Positions 6,065 to 13,172 of a DNA stretch of 13,172 nucleotides are shown piece by piece; the stretch's first letter is position 1, and every line of letters starts with the position of its first letter. Where the stretch lies: contig JAGLOT010000004.1 of assembly GCA_023137655.1 (NCBI GenBank), forward strand, positions 1-13,172. Reading direction: 5' to 3'. The position numbers and the translations under genes were made by a program. The notes below the pieces were generated by a model, which was not told the origin of the DNA, made no database searches, and saw nothing but the letters and a program-made list of their open reading frames with translations. This stretch comes from Nanobdellota archaeon. Lineage in GTDB: Archaea > Nanobdellota > Nanobdellia > Woesearchaeales > BS150m-G63.

Positions 6065-6565
6065 ATGAGGTGTGATTTATGTGGAAAAGAGGGAAATCTG
6101 GTCCGAACAATAGTTGAAGGGACAGAATTGAATGTATGTAGAGGATGTTCTAGTTTTGGAAGGGTTGTTGAGCGAGGATCAAGGCCAATTCATGTAAGTA
6201 ATGAACCTATAAGTAATAATGGGAGAAGTAGAAGATACACCTCTGTAACTAGGGATATTGCGCCTAAGATTGTTGAATTTATTAAAGATGATATTGGGCA
6301 ATTAATTAAAAGAAAAAGAGAGAAATTAGGATTAAAACAAGAAGAATTTGCTAAAAAAATAGCAGTTAAAGAATCTATGGTTCATAATATTGAATCTGGA
6401 CATTTTAAACCTAATATCGAAATGGCGAGAAAAATTGGGCGATTTCTTAAAATAAAACTTATTGAAGATGCAGTAGAAGGAAAAATTGAGAAAATAACAA
6501 CTATTGGAGCGAGTGGAATGACTTTGGGAGATATGATAACAATTACGCAGAGGAAGAAAAAGTGA
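6065..6565 (+). CDS. Multiprotein bridging factor 1-like protein (zinc ribbon + HTH)
   Basis: This 166-residue protein has the archaeal MBF1 layout. An N-terminal zinc ribbon has C3-x2-C6 and C25-x2-C28. A polar linker spans about 32-65. A Cro/C1-type helix-turn-helix lies at about 79-133 (IKRKREKLGLKQEEFAKKI, then a recognition-helix region around VKESMVHNIESG), and the tail is basic and ends RKKK. Archaeal MBF1 is linked to the transcription and translation machinery and contacts the small ribosomal subunit; eukaryotic MBF1 bridges TBP and activators. ATG 6065 was chosen because a TATA box lies 25 nt upstream and the protein then begins directly with the ribbon. Its stop overlaps the glycosyltransferase start (GTGA), so the two are translated from one mRNA. 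A local regulator role is possible but unproven. Confidence 0.87.
   Translation: MRCDLCGKEGNLVRTIVEGTELNVCRGCSSFGRVVERGSRPIHVSNEPISNNGRSRRYTSVTRDIAPKIVEFIKDDIGQLIKRKREKLGLKQEEFAKKIAVKESMVHNIESGHFKPNIEMARKIGRFLKIKLIEDAVEGKIEKITTIGASGMTLGDMITITQRKKK
6550..6555 (+). promoter_or_regulatory. Shine-Dalgarno sequence for the GTG-started glycosyltransferase
   Basis: GAGGAA within the last codons of the MBF1-like gene lies about 7 nt before GTG 6562. It supports a non-ATG start coupled to the upstream stop. Confidence 0.65.
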
Positions 6566-7818
6566 ATGTTGGTGAGCTTTTAATATATTGTATGACTTTC
6601 TTTGGATTATATACGTCTATATATTTCTTAATGACTATTTTTGAAAAACGAAAAGATTTGAGGAAAGGTGATGCAAAGATGTGTCCAAAAGTTACTATTT
6701 GTGTTCCTTGTTATAATGAAGAAAATACAATTGTTAAGACATTAAAATCTTTAATAAAATTAGATTATGATAAAGATAAATTGGAAATTATTGTAGTTGA
6801 TGATGGTAGTACTGATAAAACATATAAAAAAGCCAAAGCATTTGCAGAAAAACATAAAGAAGTAAACATTCAAATTTATAAAAAAGAAAATGGTGGAAAG
6901 TATACTGCATTAAATCTTGCAATTGAAAAATCTACTGGTGAATTCTTTGGGGGATTAGATGCAGATAGTTTTGTGGATAAAAAAGCATTAAGGAAAATTG
7001 TTAAGTTTTTTGAGGATAAAAATGTTACTGCAGTAACTCCTAGCATGTTAGTTGATAATCCAAAGGGGGCTTTACAAAGAATTCAATATATTGAATATTT
7101 ATTAGGTGTTTTTTTGAGAAAGGTATTTGCTGAAATTGGAAGTGTCCATGTAACTCCTGGCCCATTCAGCATTTATAGGAAAAGTTTCTTTGATGAATAT
7201 GGTGGATTTATACAAGCACATCATACAGAAGATCAAGAAATGGCTATGAGGGCACAAAGACACGACAAGGTTATTGAAAATGCAGTAGATGCGTATGTTT
7301 ATACTGTTGCACCAAATGATTTTAGAACGTTGTATAAACAAAGATTAAGGTGGTATAGGGGATTTATTAGAAATGTCATAGATTATAGAGATCTATTTTC
7401 TGCCAAACATGGTAACTTAGGTATGTTTATTTTGCCTTCCTCTTTTATTTCTGTAATATTTGTAATATTTTTTATGGTTTACTTTATTGTTGAAAATGTT
7501 AATAATTTAGTGGACCAATATCTTGCATTGAACGCGATTAATTTTGACATATGGGAATTATTAAAACATATAAAAATCGATATATTTTTTATGAACACAT
7601 CTGCAATTGCTGTACTAGGTATAATATCTTTAATGTTTGCACTTATAGTAATTTTAGTAGCAAAAAAAATGGCTAAAGAAAAAAAGCCAATAACTATATC
7701 TTACATATTATTTATTGTATTTTATTGGATGTTATTTGGTTTTTGGTGGTTTGTTTCCGCAATTGCCGCATTATTTACTAAAAAATCTAAATGGGGCCAT
7801 AAAAGTCATGAAATATAA
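6562..7818 (+). CDS. Membrane-bound family 2 glycosyltransferase (processive, poly-GlcNAc/hyaluronan synthase-like)
   Basis: This 418-residue inverting GT-A enzyme likely builds or extends a surface polysaccharide from a nucleotide sugar. A membrane helix at about 4-26 precedes the catalytic domain. That domain has VPCYNEENTI (48-57), VVDDGST (78-84), the metal-binding DAD (133-135), the acceptor-site TED (222-224) and QRLRW (260-264). The combination DD, DxD, ED, Q(Q/R)xRW marks processive synthases such as PgaC/IcaA, NodC and hyaluronan or cellulose synthases. Three or four membrane segments follow (about 286-310, 343-368, 378-407). The GTG start overlaps the MBF1-like stop by 4 nt and has a GAGGAA site. 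The sugar is not predictable from the sequence. A lipid-glycan chain initiator or dolichyl-phosphate transferase is less likely given QxxRW. Confidence 0.9.
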   Translation: MNVGELLIYCMTFFGLYTSIYFLMTIFEKRKDLRKGDAKMCPKVTICVPCYNEENTIVKTLKSLIKLDYDKDKLEIIVVDDGSTDKTYKKAKAFAEKHKEVNIQIYKKENGGKYTALNLAIEKSTGEFFGGLDADSFVDKKALRKIVKFFEDKNVTAVTPSMLVDNPKGALQRIQYIEYLLGVFLRKVFAEIGSVHVTPGPFSIYRKSFFDEYGGFIQAHHTEDQEMAMRAQRHDKVIENAVDAYVYTVAPNDFRTLYKQRLRWYRGFIRNVIDYRDLFSAKHGNLGMFILPSSFISVIFVIFFMVYFIVENVNNLVDQYLALNAINFDIWELLKHIKIDIFFMNTSAIAVLGIISLMFALIVILVAKKMAKEKKPITISYILFIVFYWMLFGFWWFVSAIAALFTKKSKWGHKSHEI

Positions 7819-7848
7819 TTGATTAAATTTATAGAATAAATAAAAGAA

Positions 7849-7858
7849 TTTAAAAATA
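7849..7858 (+). promoter_or_regulatory. TATA box of the thioredoxin-like gene
   Basis: TTTAAAAATA is centred 25 nt before ATG 7879, predicting a leaderless mRNA separate from the MBF1-GT2 transcript. The gap after the GT2 stop is 60 nt. Confidence 0.55.
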
Positions 7859-7878
7859 CAAAAGGGTTAAGATTAAAA

Positions 7879-8547
7879 ATGAACAAAAAAAGGTTTTCAA
7901 CACATAAATCAATAACAGTTTTATTACTTACAATAATAATATTCTCATTGGGTATTGTAGTCGGAAATTATAACACTAGTCAGAAATTTAGTCAGGTTTT
8001 ATCTTTAAGTAAAAATTTACAAACTCAGACCCTTGGAGCAGAGGTTGTTAATGATATTTTAGAAGAAAATCTTTGTGAAATGAATAATTTGGATTACTTA
8101 AACGATGATTTATTTGCCTTATCTGAAAGATTAGGCTATATGGAAACTGTTCTAGGTTCAGAGAATTCGCAAGTGGTAGAATTAAAAAATGATTACTTTG
8201 TAATTGAAGCTAGACATTGGATATTAACAAAAAGAAAAAATGAAAGATGTTCTAATGGAGATACAGAATTAAATGAAACTATAGTACTTTACTTTTATAG
8301 TAATGAGGGGGATTGTCATAAATGTAAGGAACAAGGCTCTGTTCTTGTTTACTTAATGCAGAAATATAAGGGTATGAAAATTTACTCTTTTGATATTAAT
8401 GCAGATTCACAAGTTGTTAGAGTTATAAAAAATGTTTATGATATTGAAGGGACCCCAGGATTGATTATAAATGACCAATCATATGTGGGTTATTTGAATA
8501 TTGAGGGTTTTGAGCAACTTGTAGAAAACCAAAAATTAGTTGAATAA
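7879..8547 (+). CDS. Membrane-anchored thioredoxin-fold protein with CHKC motif
   Basis: This 222-residue protein starts with a basic segment and one hydrophobic helix (about 11-29), so it is probably an N-terminally anchored extracytoplasmic protein. The middle (35-115) is a helical region of no recognised family. The thioredoxin fold begins near residue 134 (ETIVLYFYSNEGDCHKCKEQG), with the redox pair C146 and C149. The cis-proline follows in GTPG (191-194, P193). The order beta-CxxC-helix ... TP-beta fits thioredoxin/DsbA-like oxidoreductases. Extra cysteines are C66 and C124. A role in making or reshuffling disulfides in exported proteins is inferred. Its 3' end overlaps the convergent GT-C gene by 12 nt; that gene encodes a protein with four C-terminal cysteines. 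Confidence 0.8.
   Translation: MNKKRFSTHKSITVLLLTIIIFSLGIVVGNYNTSQKFSQVLSLSKNLQTQTLGAEVVNDILEENLCEMNNLDYLNDDLFALSERLGYMETVLGSENSQVVELKNDYFVIEARHWILTKRKNERCSNGDTELNETIVLYFYSNEGDCHKCKEQGSVLVYLMQKYKGMKIYSFDINADSQVVRVIKNVYDIEGTPGLIINDQSYVGYLNIEGFEQLVENQKLVE
8524..8535 (-). terminator. Possible U-tract terminator after the third GT-C gene
   Basis: Directly after the minus-strand TAA the sequence reads TTTTTGGTTTTC. A U-rich stretch right after a stop is a plausible archaeal terminator. It is also the 3' coding end of the thioredoxin-like gene. Confidence 0.3.
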
Positions 8548-9963
8548 ATAATAATTACAATCATTATAATCCTTATGGAAATATATTGTATATTTTTCTT
8601 TTAATTTATTTATGAATGTTTGTTTTGCTGTGTTACATTTAATGTCTCCTTGTGGACAGAAGAGATTACAGTCATTAATCAAATAATTAGAGGGGTTTAG
8701 TTCTTCATAATACTCAAACATTCCAGGCCTAGTCCAATAAATTATTTCTGCATCAATATCTTGATACGCTAATACTTGGGGTCCTGAAATAATTGAAAAT
8801 CCTGGAAGATTTGCACTATAATATTCTTTACCTAATTCTTCATCAAAAGGAACTGCATAAGACTTATAATACGCATTAGTTCCATTGATTGATTGTAAAA
8901 TGCATAAAATTAAAATTATGGATAAAATTATTTTTTTTAAATTTGGTTTTAATTTAAGTTTATTAAATAGTTGACTTAAACCATAATAGGATAATAAAAA
9001 TATGTATGGGTAGATAATGAGCATGTATCTTGTTTCTTTATGGCCCACAGTAGAATAATAAACAAAAAATAAAGTTGATGTAATTAATAAAAGCCAGAGA
9101 GGTTTGTTTTTATTAATTTTTTGTTTAAATAAAAAGAAAATTGCACATAATGAAAATATTATAAATATAGAATCTAACAAAAGATTTGTTGGATAATATA
9201 AAATGCCTTCATTGATTGATTGACTCACTATATGAATTGTTTCAGATGCTTGCCTAAATGGTTCTATAGGATTTCCAAAATTAATATTATTAAATATCAA
9301 ATATGGTGTTAGTATAATTAGAAACCCTAAGAATAAAAAAATACATTTTTTTATTAAATTAATAAATTCTTTAGATTTGTTTTTCTTTTGGTTTGTAATA
9401 AGTTCAAATATAAAAAATAAACCTATTGCTGCCATAAGTAACATATTTGGAAATCTGATTAGTGTGGATAATCCAATTATTATGCCAATTAAGAATAATG
9501 ATTTCTTTTTAATAAAAAGATATATTGCAAGAAATGAAATAGACATTGAGAAATTATCATTTAAAACTCTAGACCCAAAAAAAACTAAAGTTGGTGCTAT
9601 GGCAAATAATAATGTAGGTATAATTGCATTTTTTTTACTAAAAATTTCTTTAGATATTAAATAAACTAAAAATATGGATAATATAGTTGAAGAAATTACT
9701 ATAATATGGCCTGCAACTGTTGATTTAATTCCAAATAACCAAAGTACTCCCATCGTTAAAGAGAAAAATGGAGGCCTTATTAATTCATAAAAACCTAATT
9801 TTCCAAATGTTAGTAAATATTTAGACATGCTAATATAAATTGTGGCATCCCAAAACAAATTAGTTTTTCTAATTATTAGAATAAAAATATAAATTAAGAA
9901 CAATACAATTAATAATAAAATTTTCCAATCAAGTTTAATCTTTTGTTTCATTTGACTTTTCAT
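8536..9963 (-). CDS. GT-C fold glycosyltransferase, PMT/ArnT-like (family 39/22-like)
   Basis: This 475-residue polytopic membrane protein probably transfers a sugar from a lipid-phosphate donor on the outer face of the membrane. The first helix (about 14-32) is followed by the loop FWDATIY, where D39 matches the essential acidic residue of GT-C loop 1. RPP at 63-65 resembles the RPP/PPL motif of family 39 enzymes. Many hydrophobic helices follow to about 360. GHKETRY at 307-313 recalls the HKExRF motif of PIG-B/ALG9-type mannosyltransferases. The extracytoplasmic tail (about 361-475) has four cysteines, C432, C436, C443 and C469. It is third in line on this strand, 35 nt after its neighbour, and may have its own TATA signal. 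ATG 9951 is an alternative start. The sugar is unknown. Confidence 0.78.
   Translation of the reverse strand: MKSQMKQKIKLDWKILLLIVLFLIYIFILIIRKTNLFWDATIYISMSKYLLTFGKLGFYELIRPPFFSLTMGVLWLFGIKSTVAGHIIVISSTILSIFLVYLISKEIFSKKNAIIPTLLFAIAPTLVFFGSRVLNDNFSMSISFLAIYLFIKKKSLFLIGIIIGLSTLIRFPNMLLMAAIGLFFIFELITNQKKNKSKEFINLIKKCIFLFLGFLIILTPYLIFNNINFGNPIEPFRQASETIHIVSQSINEGILYYPTNLLLDSIFIIFSLCAIFFLFKQKINKNKPLWLLLITSTLFFVYYSTVGHKETRYMLIIYPYIFLLSYYGLSQLFNKLKLKPNLKKIILSIILILCILQSINGTNAYYKSYAVPFDEELGKEYYSANLPGFSIISGPQVLAYQDIDAEIIYWTRPGMFEYYEELNPSNYLINDCNLFCPQGDIKCNTAKQTFINKLKEKYTIYFHKDYNDCNYYLFN
8593..8602 (+). terminator. Possible U-tract terminator after the thioredoxin-like gene
   Basis: TTTTTCTTTT lies about 45 nt past the TAA at 8545-8547, within the 3' end of the convergent gene. 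Termination here would make the two mRNAs overlap at their 3' ends. Confidence 0.3.
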
Positions 9964-9980
9964 ATATGAATATGTTTAAT

Positions 9981-9996
9981 ATATATTAATTTAAAT
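9981..9996 (-). promoter_or_regulatory. AT-rich TATA-like region upstream of the third GT-C gene
   Basis: The minus strand reads ATTTAAATTAATATAT across the 35-nt gap. One box centre lies about 28 nt before ATG 9963 and another about 28 nt before ATG 9951. Either could drive a separate transcript, but read-through from the upstream pair is also possible. Confidence 0.4.
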
Positions 9997-9998
9997 AA

Positions 9999-11426
9999 TT
10001 ATCCTGTATAGGCCCAAATTTCTATTCCATCTAAGGAATACACTTGTTTAAACTGCCCGCTTTCTGCAAGTAATAAAAGGAGGCCTTGATTGTCTTTTTG
10101 CCAAACTAATCCATTTTTCATCTCTTGATCTATGAAAATATATTTAATTTCATATTTGGCTAATTTTTCTTGTGTGTCTGAAAGATGATGGGTATTAAAA
10201 AGTATATTAGAATCTTGACTTCTTTGAAGGGTTTCCTTTTTAGATAAATCTGGATTCATTAAGGTCGGTTTATTTGCAAGATGCTCAATCCAATAACCAT
10301 TTGAGTAATGTGATAAAACTGCCCCATCTGGTTGATCTTTAAGCCAATTTAAACTCTCTATTTTGGCCATTGAAGGTTCTGAATTAGATATTCTATCTAA
10401 ATATGAAACTGTTGTAAATAATAAACCACATAAAATAATTAAAATTGCTATATTCTTTAAATTGTGTAATTGCCATTTTCTTTTGATTATTTTGATTAAT
10501 GCTGTGGCAACTATAAATACTAAAACGAAATTGAGATATAGTCTTAAGATTGGAAATTTATAGGATAAAATTAATGCAAGTATTGAGCCCACATAAAGTG
10601 GTAATGCGTCATTTGATTTATTAATCATAAATAATCCTAAGATAGACATCATTATGAAAAATAAACTAAATGAAATCAATGCACCAAAATCTGTTATGAA
10701 TGAATTAAAAATATTTACTTTGATTAAGTTTTGATTTATTAATATTCCATATTTTAAATAAAATGGGATGTAGTAAAACAATGAAGATACTACTAGTGTC
10801 ATTGACGGCCAGAATAATCTTGTTCTTATTTGTTTTTGATAAAAGGCTAGTATTATGAAAAATACCATTAATATTATTGCATGGCTAATCCCAAATAGTG
10901 GAATGAGTAAACATATCAAAATTATTGGTAATTTAGGTTTCTTATTTAATATTAAATATGTGATAAGTAAGTTGAGAAATACTGGTATGTATGAATTATT
11001 TGGGAATGCAAAAAGATAGATAAATATGGGCGATAAAATAAGTATTATTGAAGTTAAATTTGCAGTAAATCTTTTTTTAGTTAGATTTTTTATTATCAGA
11101 TTAAAAATGTATAGGGAAAATAATCCAAAGATTAAAGGGATGGAATAAATTAGTATTCCTAAAGGTATAAGCTTTGAAAGATATGCAAGAATGTAATGAT
11201 TTGGGTTTTGAACATAATTACTTCCCCCATATGCTAATGGGTCCTGATCCAAATAATTGTTTTCAGATATTTCATTTGCTATATGTAAATTATTATATGC
11301 TATTGGGCCAATGGGATTCCCATCGTAATTAATTAACCTTACTATAATTGGTATTAGAAGTATTATTAATGCAAATATTAAAATGAATTTGAATGTTTGT
11401 TTTTTATTTAATTCTTTAAGTATCAT
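9999..11426 (-). CDS. Polytopic membrane protein, GT-C/STT3-like, with C-terminal extracytoplasmic domain
   Basis: This 475-residue protein has an N-terminal helix (about 12-31), a long first loop rich in Asn, Asp and Tyr (32-76), then about ten hydrophobic segments to residue 345. This is the GT-C layout. No strict DxD or EAxY pair is seen in the first loop, although D35 and D60/D62 could serve. The tail (353-475) begins SLNWLKDQPDGAVLSHYSNGYWI. It resembles the start of the STT3 soluble domain, where WWDYGYWI occurs, but here the WWD is not conserved. The same tail pattern is in the gene upstream (YxIKYIF, then FKQVY near the end). The ATG directly follows the upstream stop (TAAATG), with GTGAT at 11431-11435 as a possible ribosome site. 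Glycosyl transfer is inferred from the fold only. Confidence 0.68.
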   Translation of the reverse strand: MILKELNKKQTFKFILIFALIILLIPIIVRLINYDGNPIGPIAYNNLHIANEISENNYLDQDPLAYGGSNYVQNPNHYILAYLSKLIPLGILIYSIPLIFGLFSLYIFNLIIKNLTKKRFTANLTSIILILSPIFIYLFAFPNNSYIPVFLNLLITYLILNKKPKLPIILICLLIPLFGISHAIILMVFFIILAFYQKQIRTRLFWPSMTLVVSSLFYYIPFYLKYGILINQNLIKVNIFNSFITDFGALISFSLFFIMMSILGLFMINKSNDALPLYVGSILALILSYKFPILRLYLNFVLVFIVATALIKIIKRKWQLHNLKNIAILIILCGLLFTTVSYLDRISNSEPSMAKIESLNWLKDQPDGAVLSHYSNGYWIEHLANKPTLMNPDLSKKETLQRSQDSNILFNTHHLSDTQEKLAKYEIKYIFIDQEMKNGLVWQKDNQGLLLLLAESGQFKQVYSLDGIEIWAYTG

Positions 11427-12911
11427 TTATATCACACATTTAACTTTATATATTATAATTTCATCATTATAAACTTGATCAAAACATTCATTGTTTATGT
11501 AATGTATTGAATTGATTTCAAAATAGTCTTTTGCTTTTTGTGAAAAATAAATATACTTAACATTATACTTGGTTGTTTCCCTTAATGCATTGGTTGCAAA
11601 TTTAGCTGAAAATATTTGGCTTTGTGCATTTAATCTTTGTTGGGCATCTGAAAACAATAGAAAATTTTGATTGAGTAGAACCTCTCTTTCTGCAACTGAT
11701 TTTATGATGTGGCCTTCATTATACATTGAAGCTATAACTGCCCCTTCCGGTGTTTTTGCCTTAATCCATTCTAATGCATTCATCTCTTTTTGATTAAATG
11801 CATTTTCAGATGCCTGTTGAATATGTATAAATGAAGGGATTAATGATGCTAAAATTAAGAAGATAGTTAGGATTATTAAAATTGTTTTCTTAGCTGGTGC
11901 TTTTGTATTTAGGAAAGATTTGGAAATATCTAAATATGCCTGTGATGAAATTATTATTAGGGAAATTCCTAAAATTGTTAATGCAGTTACTGATTTAACT
12001 AATCTAAACCACATTAATGCGAATGAAAGTATAATTACTGATGAGAATAGGTATATGGACCTCTTTTGTCTATTTATTAAATATTGATAGATTACAGAGA
12101 TTCCTGCTATAAATGGGATGATGCCTATTGCATAAATAGCTTCTAAGAAGTTTATTTCTGAAAAATAGATTTGCAAAATTTGTGCAGGCGTATTTTGCCA
12201 AATTGTGTTATACCCGTGAAATAAAAATATGTTTTTGAATAGGATTGCAGTAAACCAAATAACAATGAATGATGTAAATAATGTTATTTCCAACTCCTTG
12301 GAATCATTTTTCAAATGAGTTGATTTAATTAGTATAATATAAGATAAAAGTGAAAGGACCAGTATTATGGATATGGAGCTGGTAAGTGTTAAAAGTATTG
12401 CTAAAGCAAGAAAAATATATGCACTCCTTTTGTTATTGTTAATATCTAATAAAAAGTATAATGCTAGGAAAAATAATGGAATTGCAAATGTACTTACAGA
12501 TACTGTATTTGTTGTAGATTTTAGGAATATGGGGATTGTCCCACCAATTAATGCATTTAAGTATGAAACTTTTTTGTTTCTTGTAATTTTCATAGAAAGA
12601 AAATAAATAATTATAGATAGTGAGGCCGCAAATATTTGTGGTAGTATTTTTGCAACCAAATTTATTGGTATGATTATTGAAAAAAAGGATAATATGTAAT
12701 AAAATAATGGGGCAGAAGTCATAAATATTTTCCCTTCTGACATATAGTAAGAAGATGGATGACCTGTTTCCATTATACTTTTTACTTGGTCAATATTTTG
12801 ATAGGAGACATCATCTGAAAAATTAGCCTGGGTTAATGTAAAACTCAACCTTAATGTTAAAACTAATAGAAATATGATTAATAGGATTATTTTTTCTTTT
12901 CTATCTGCCAT
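11427..12911 (-). CDS. Polytopic membrane protein, GT-C glycosyltransferase-like, paralogue of the next gene
   Basis: This 494-residue protein is the first gene of the three-gene GT-C run. After helix 1 (about 7-26) the loop has FSDDVSY (31-37), with D33 and D34 in the place of the catalytic acidic residue of GT-C enzymes. APLFYYILS (67-75) matches the PPLY/APLF motif at helix 2. Roughly ten more hydrophobic segments reach residue 366. The tail (377-494) starts NALEWIKAKTPEGAVIASMYNE. It also shares YNVKYIYF and FDQVY with the tail of the downstream protein, so the two are paralogues or share a domain. Cysteines C476 and C492 lie in the tail. A TATA box sits 26 nt before ATG 12911. The gene probably acts in cell-surface glycosylation; substrate unknown. 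Confidence 0.72.
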   Translation of the reverse strand: MADRKEKIILLIIFLLVLTLRLSFTLTQANFSDDVSYQNIDQVKSIMETGHPSSYYMSEGKIFMTSAPLFYYILSFFSIIIPINLVAKILPQIFAASLSIIIYFLSMKITRNKKVSYLNALIGGTIPIFLKSTTNTVSVSTFAIPLFFLALYFLLDINNNKRSAYIFLALAILLTLTSSISIILVLSLLSYIILIKSTHLKNDSKELEITLFTSFIVIWFTAILFKNIFLFHGYNTIWQNTPAQILQIYFSEINFLEAIYAIGIIPFIAGISVIYQYLINRQKRSIYLFSSVIILSFALMWFRLVKSVTALTILGISLIIISSQAYLDISKSFLNTKAPAKKTILIILTIFLILASLIPSFIHIQQASENAFNQKEMNALEWIKAKTPEGAVIASMYNEGHIIKSVAEREVLLNQNFLLFSDAQQRLNAQSQIFSAKFATNALRETTKYNVKYIYFSQKAKDYFEINSIHYINNECFDQVYNDEIIIYKVKCVI

Positions 12912-12931
12912 AGTTGTTTAAGGCCTGATGG

Positions 12932-12941
12932 ATTTATAAAA
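12932..12941 (-). promoter_or_regulatory. TATA box of the GT-C operon
   Basis: The minus strand reads TTTTATAAAT, centred about 26 nt before ATG 12911. It lies only 13 nt from the radB TATA box on the other strand. Confidence 0.62.
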
Positions 12942-12954
12942 TTAATTGATAACC

Positions 12955-12962
12955 TTTAAAAA
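12955..12962 (+). promoter_or_regulatory. TATA box of radB
   Basis: TTTAAAAA is centred about 26 nt before ATG 12984, predicting a leaderless mRNA. The whole divergent region is 72 nt. Confidence 0.6.
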
Positions 12963-12983
12963 GAGCTAGAATATTGAATTTAT

Positions 12984-13172
12984 ATGGAATTTGTGTCAAG
13001 TGGGAGTGGCTTTGTTGATAATTTTCTAGGTGGTTTAGGTAAAAATCAGATTAATATGGTTTATGGAGAAGCTGCAACCGGAAAAACTACTTTATGTTTG
13101 ATTTTTTGTGCTGAAATGGCTTCTCAGGGCAAAAAGGTGATTTTCTTGGATTCTGAAAATGGTTTCTCTGTG
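12984..13172 (+). CDS. radB: RadB-type recombinase paralogue, N-terminal 63 residues (3' end outside window)
   Basis: The visible part starts directly with the ATPase core: FVDNFLGGLGKNQINMVYGEAATGKTTL, with Walker A GEAATGKT at 28-35, then KKVIFLDSENGFSV at 50-63. GGL, the RecA-type P-loop and the D(S/T)E(N/G)GFS motif are typical of the archaeal RadA/RadB family. RadA carries an N-terminal helix-hairpin-helix domain of about 60-80 residues, absent here, which points to RadB. RadB assists homologous recombination and Holliday-junction processing and does not form active filaments by itself. The start has a TATA box 26 nt upstream. A KaiC-like ATPase is the main alternative; the rest of the gene would decide. 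Confidence 0.78.
   Translation, partial: MEFVSSGSGFVDNFLGGLGKNQINMVYGEAATGKTTLCLIFCAEMASQGKKVIFLDSENGFSV

Noticed and set aside
7102..7341. 79-codon minus-strand frame
   Set aside because: It is antisense to the conserved TED and QxxRW region of the glycosyltransferase, with no promoter or family resemblance.
9377..9664. 95-codon plus-strand frame
   Set aside because: It is antisense to membrane helices of the third GT-C gene; its hydrophobic look comes from the AT-rich complement.
10363..10563. 66-codon plus-strand frame
   Set aside because: It is antisense to the second GT-C gene, without a start signal or recognisable product.
12367..12606. 79-codon plus-strand frame
   Set aside because: It is antisense to the first GT-C gene; composition explains it.
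1..13172. CRISPR array, insertion sequence, tRNA or rRNA
   Set aside because: No regularly spaced repeats, transposase motifs, terminal inverted repeats or cloverleaf-like elements were seen, and the intergenic gaps are short.

Overview
This is an AT-rich window (G+C low, judged by eye) from an archaeon. The evidence is the C-terminus of a PCNA sliding clamp at the left edge, an MBF1-type zinc-ribbon/HTH protein in the middle, the start of a RadB-type recombinase at the right edge, and archaeal TATA boxes lying 25-28 nt upstream of start codons, as expected for leaderless mRNAs. Stop codons fit the standard code. Compact genes and low G+C would suit a DPANN lineage (Woese-/Pacearchaeota-like), but that placement is an inference.

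Left, 1-2747 (+): the pcna tail is followed 7 nt later by a NUDIX hydrolase strikingly like eukaryotic MTH1/NUDT1 (oxidised-dNTP sanitation). After a 143-nt gap come two purine-biosynthesis genes, a long-form SAICAR synthetase (purC) and a GAR-transformylase-like gene (purN), 16 nt apart. The PurC resembles the roughly 367-residue bacterial form.

Centre left, 2786-5955 (-): a 96-residue two-helix membrane protein with its own promoter, and an ABC-2 type export system (ATPase then permease). The permease has an extracytoplasmic domain of about 340 residues with coiled-coil character. The 107-nt ATPase-permease spacer holds a perfect inverted repeat. The ATPase lacks the usual H-loop histidine.

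Centre, 6065-8547 (+): an MBF1-like regulator overlaps by 4 nt (GTGA) a membrane-bound family 2 processive glycosyltransferase. A membrane-anchored thioredoxin-fold protein with a CHKC motif follows from its own promoter.

Right, 8536-12911 (-): three consecutive polytopic membrane proteins of 475-494 residues that look like GT-C glycosyltransferases. The two upstream ones are paralogues sharing a recognisable C-terminal extracytoplasmic domain. The last gene overlaps the thioredoxin-like gene tail to tail by 12 nt. A 72-nt bidirectional promoter separates this group from radB.

Taken together, replication/repair genes bracket an envelope-oriented block (ABC exporter, GT2, three GT-C proteins, extracytoplasmic thiol protein) that plausibly builds or modifies cell-surface glycans. 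No mobile element, CRISPR array, tRNA or rRNA was seen. No intergenic stretch exceeds 150 nt.
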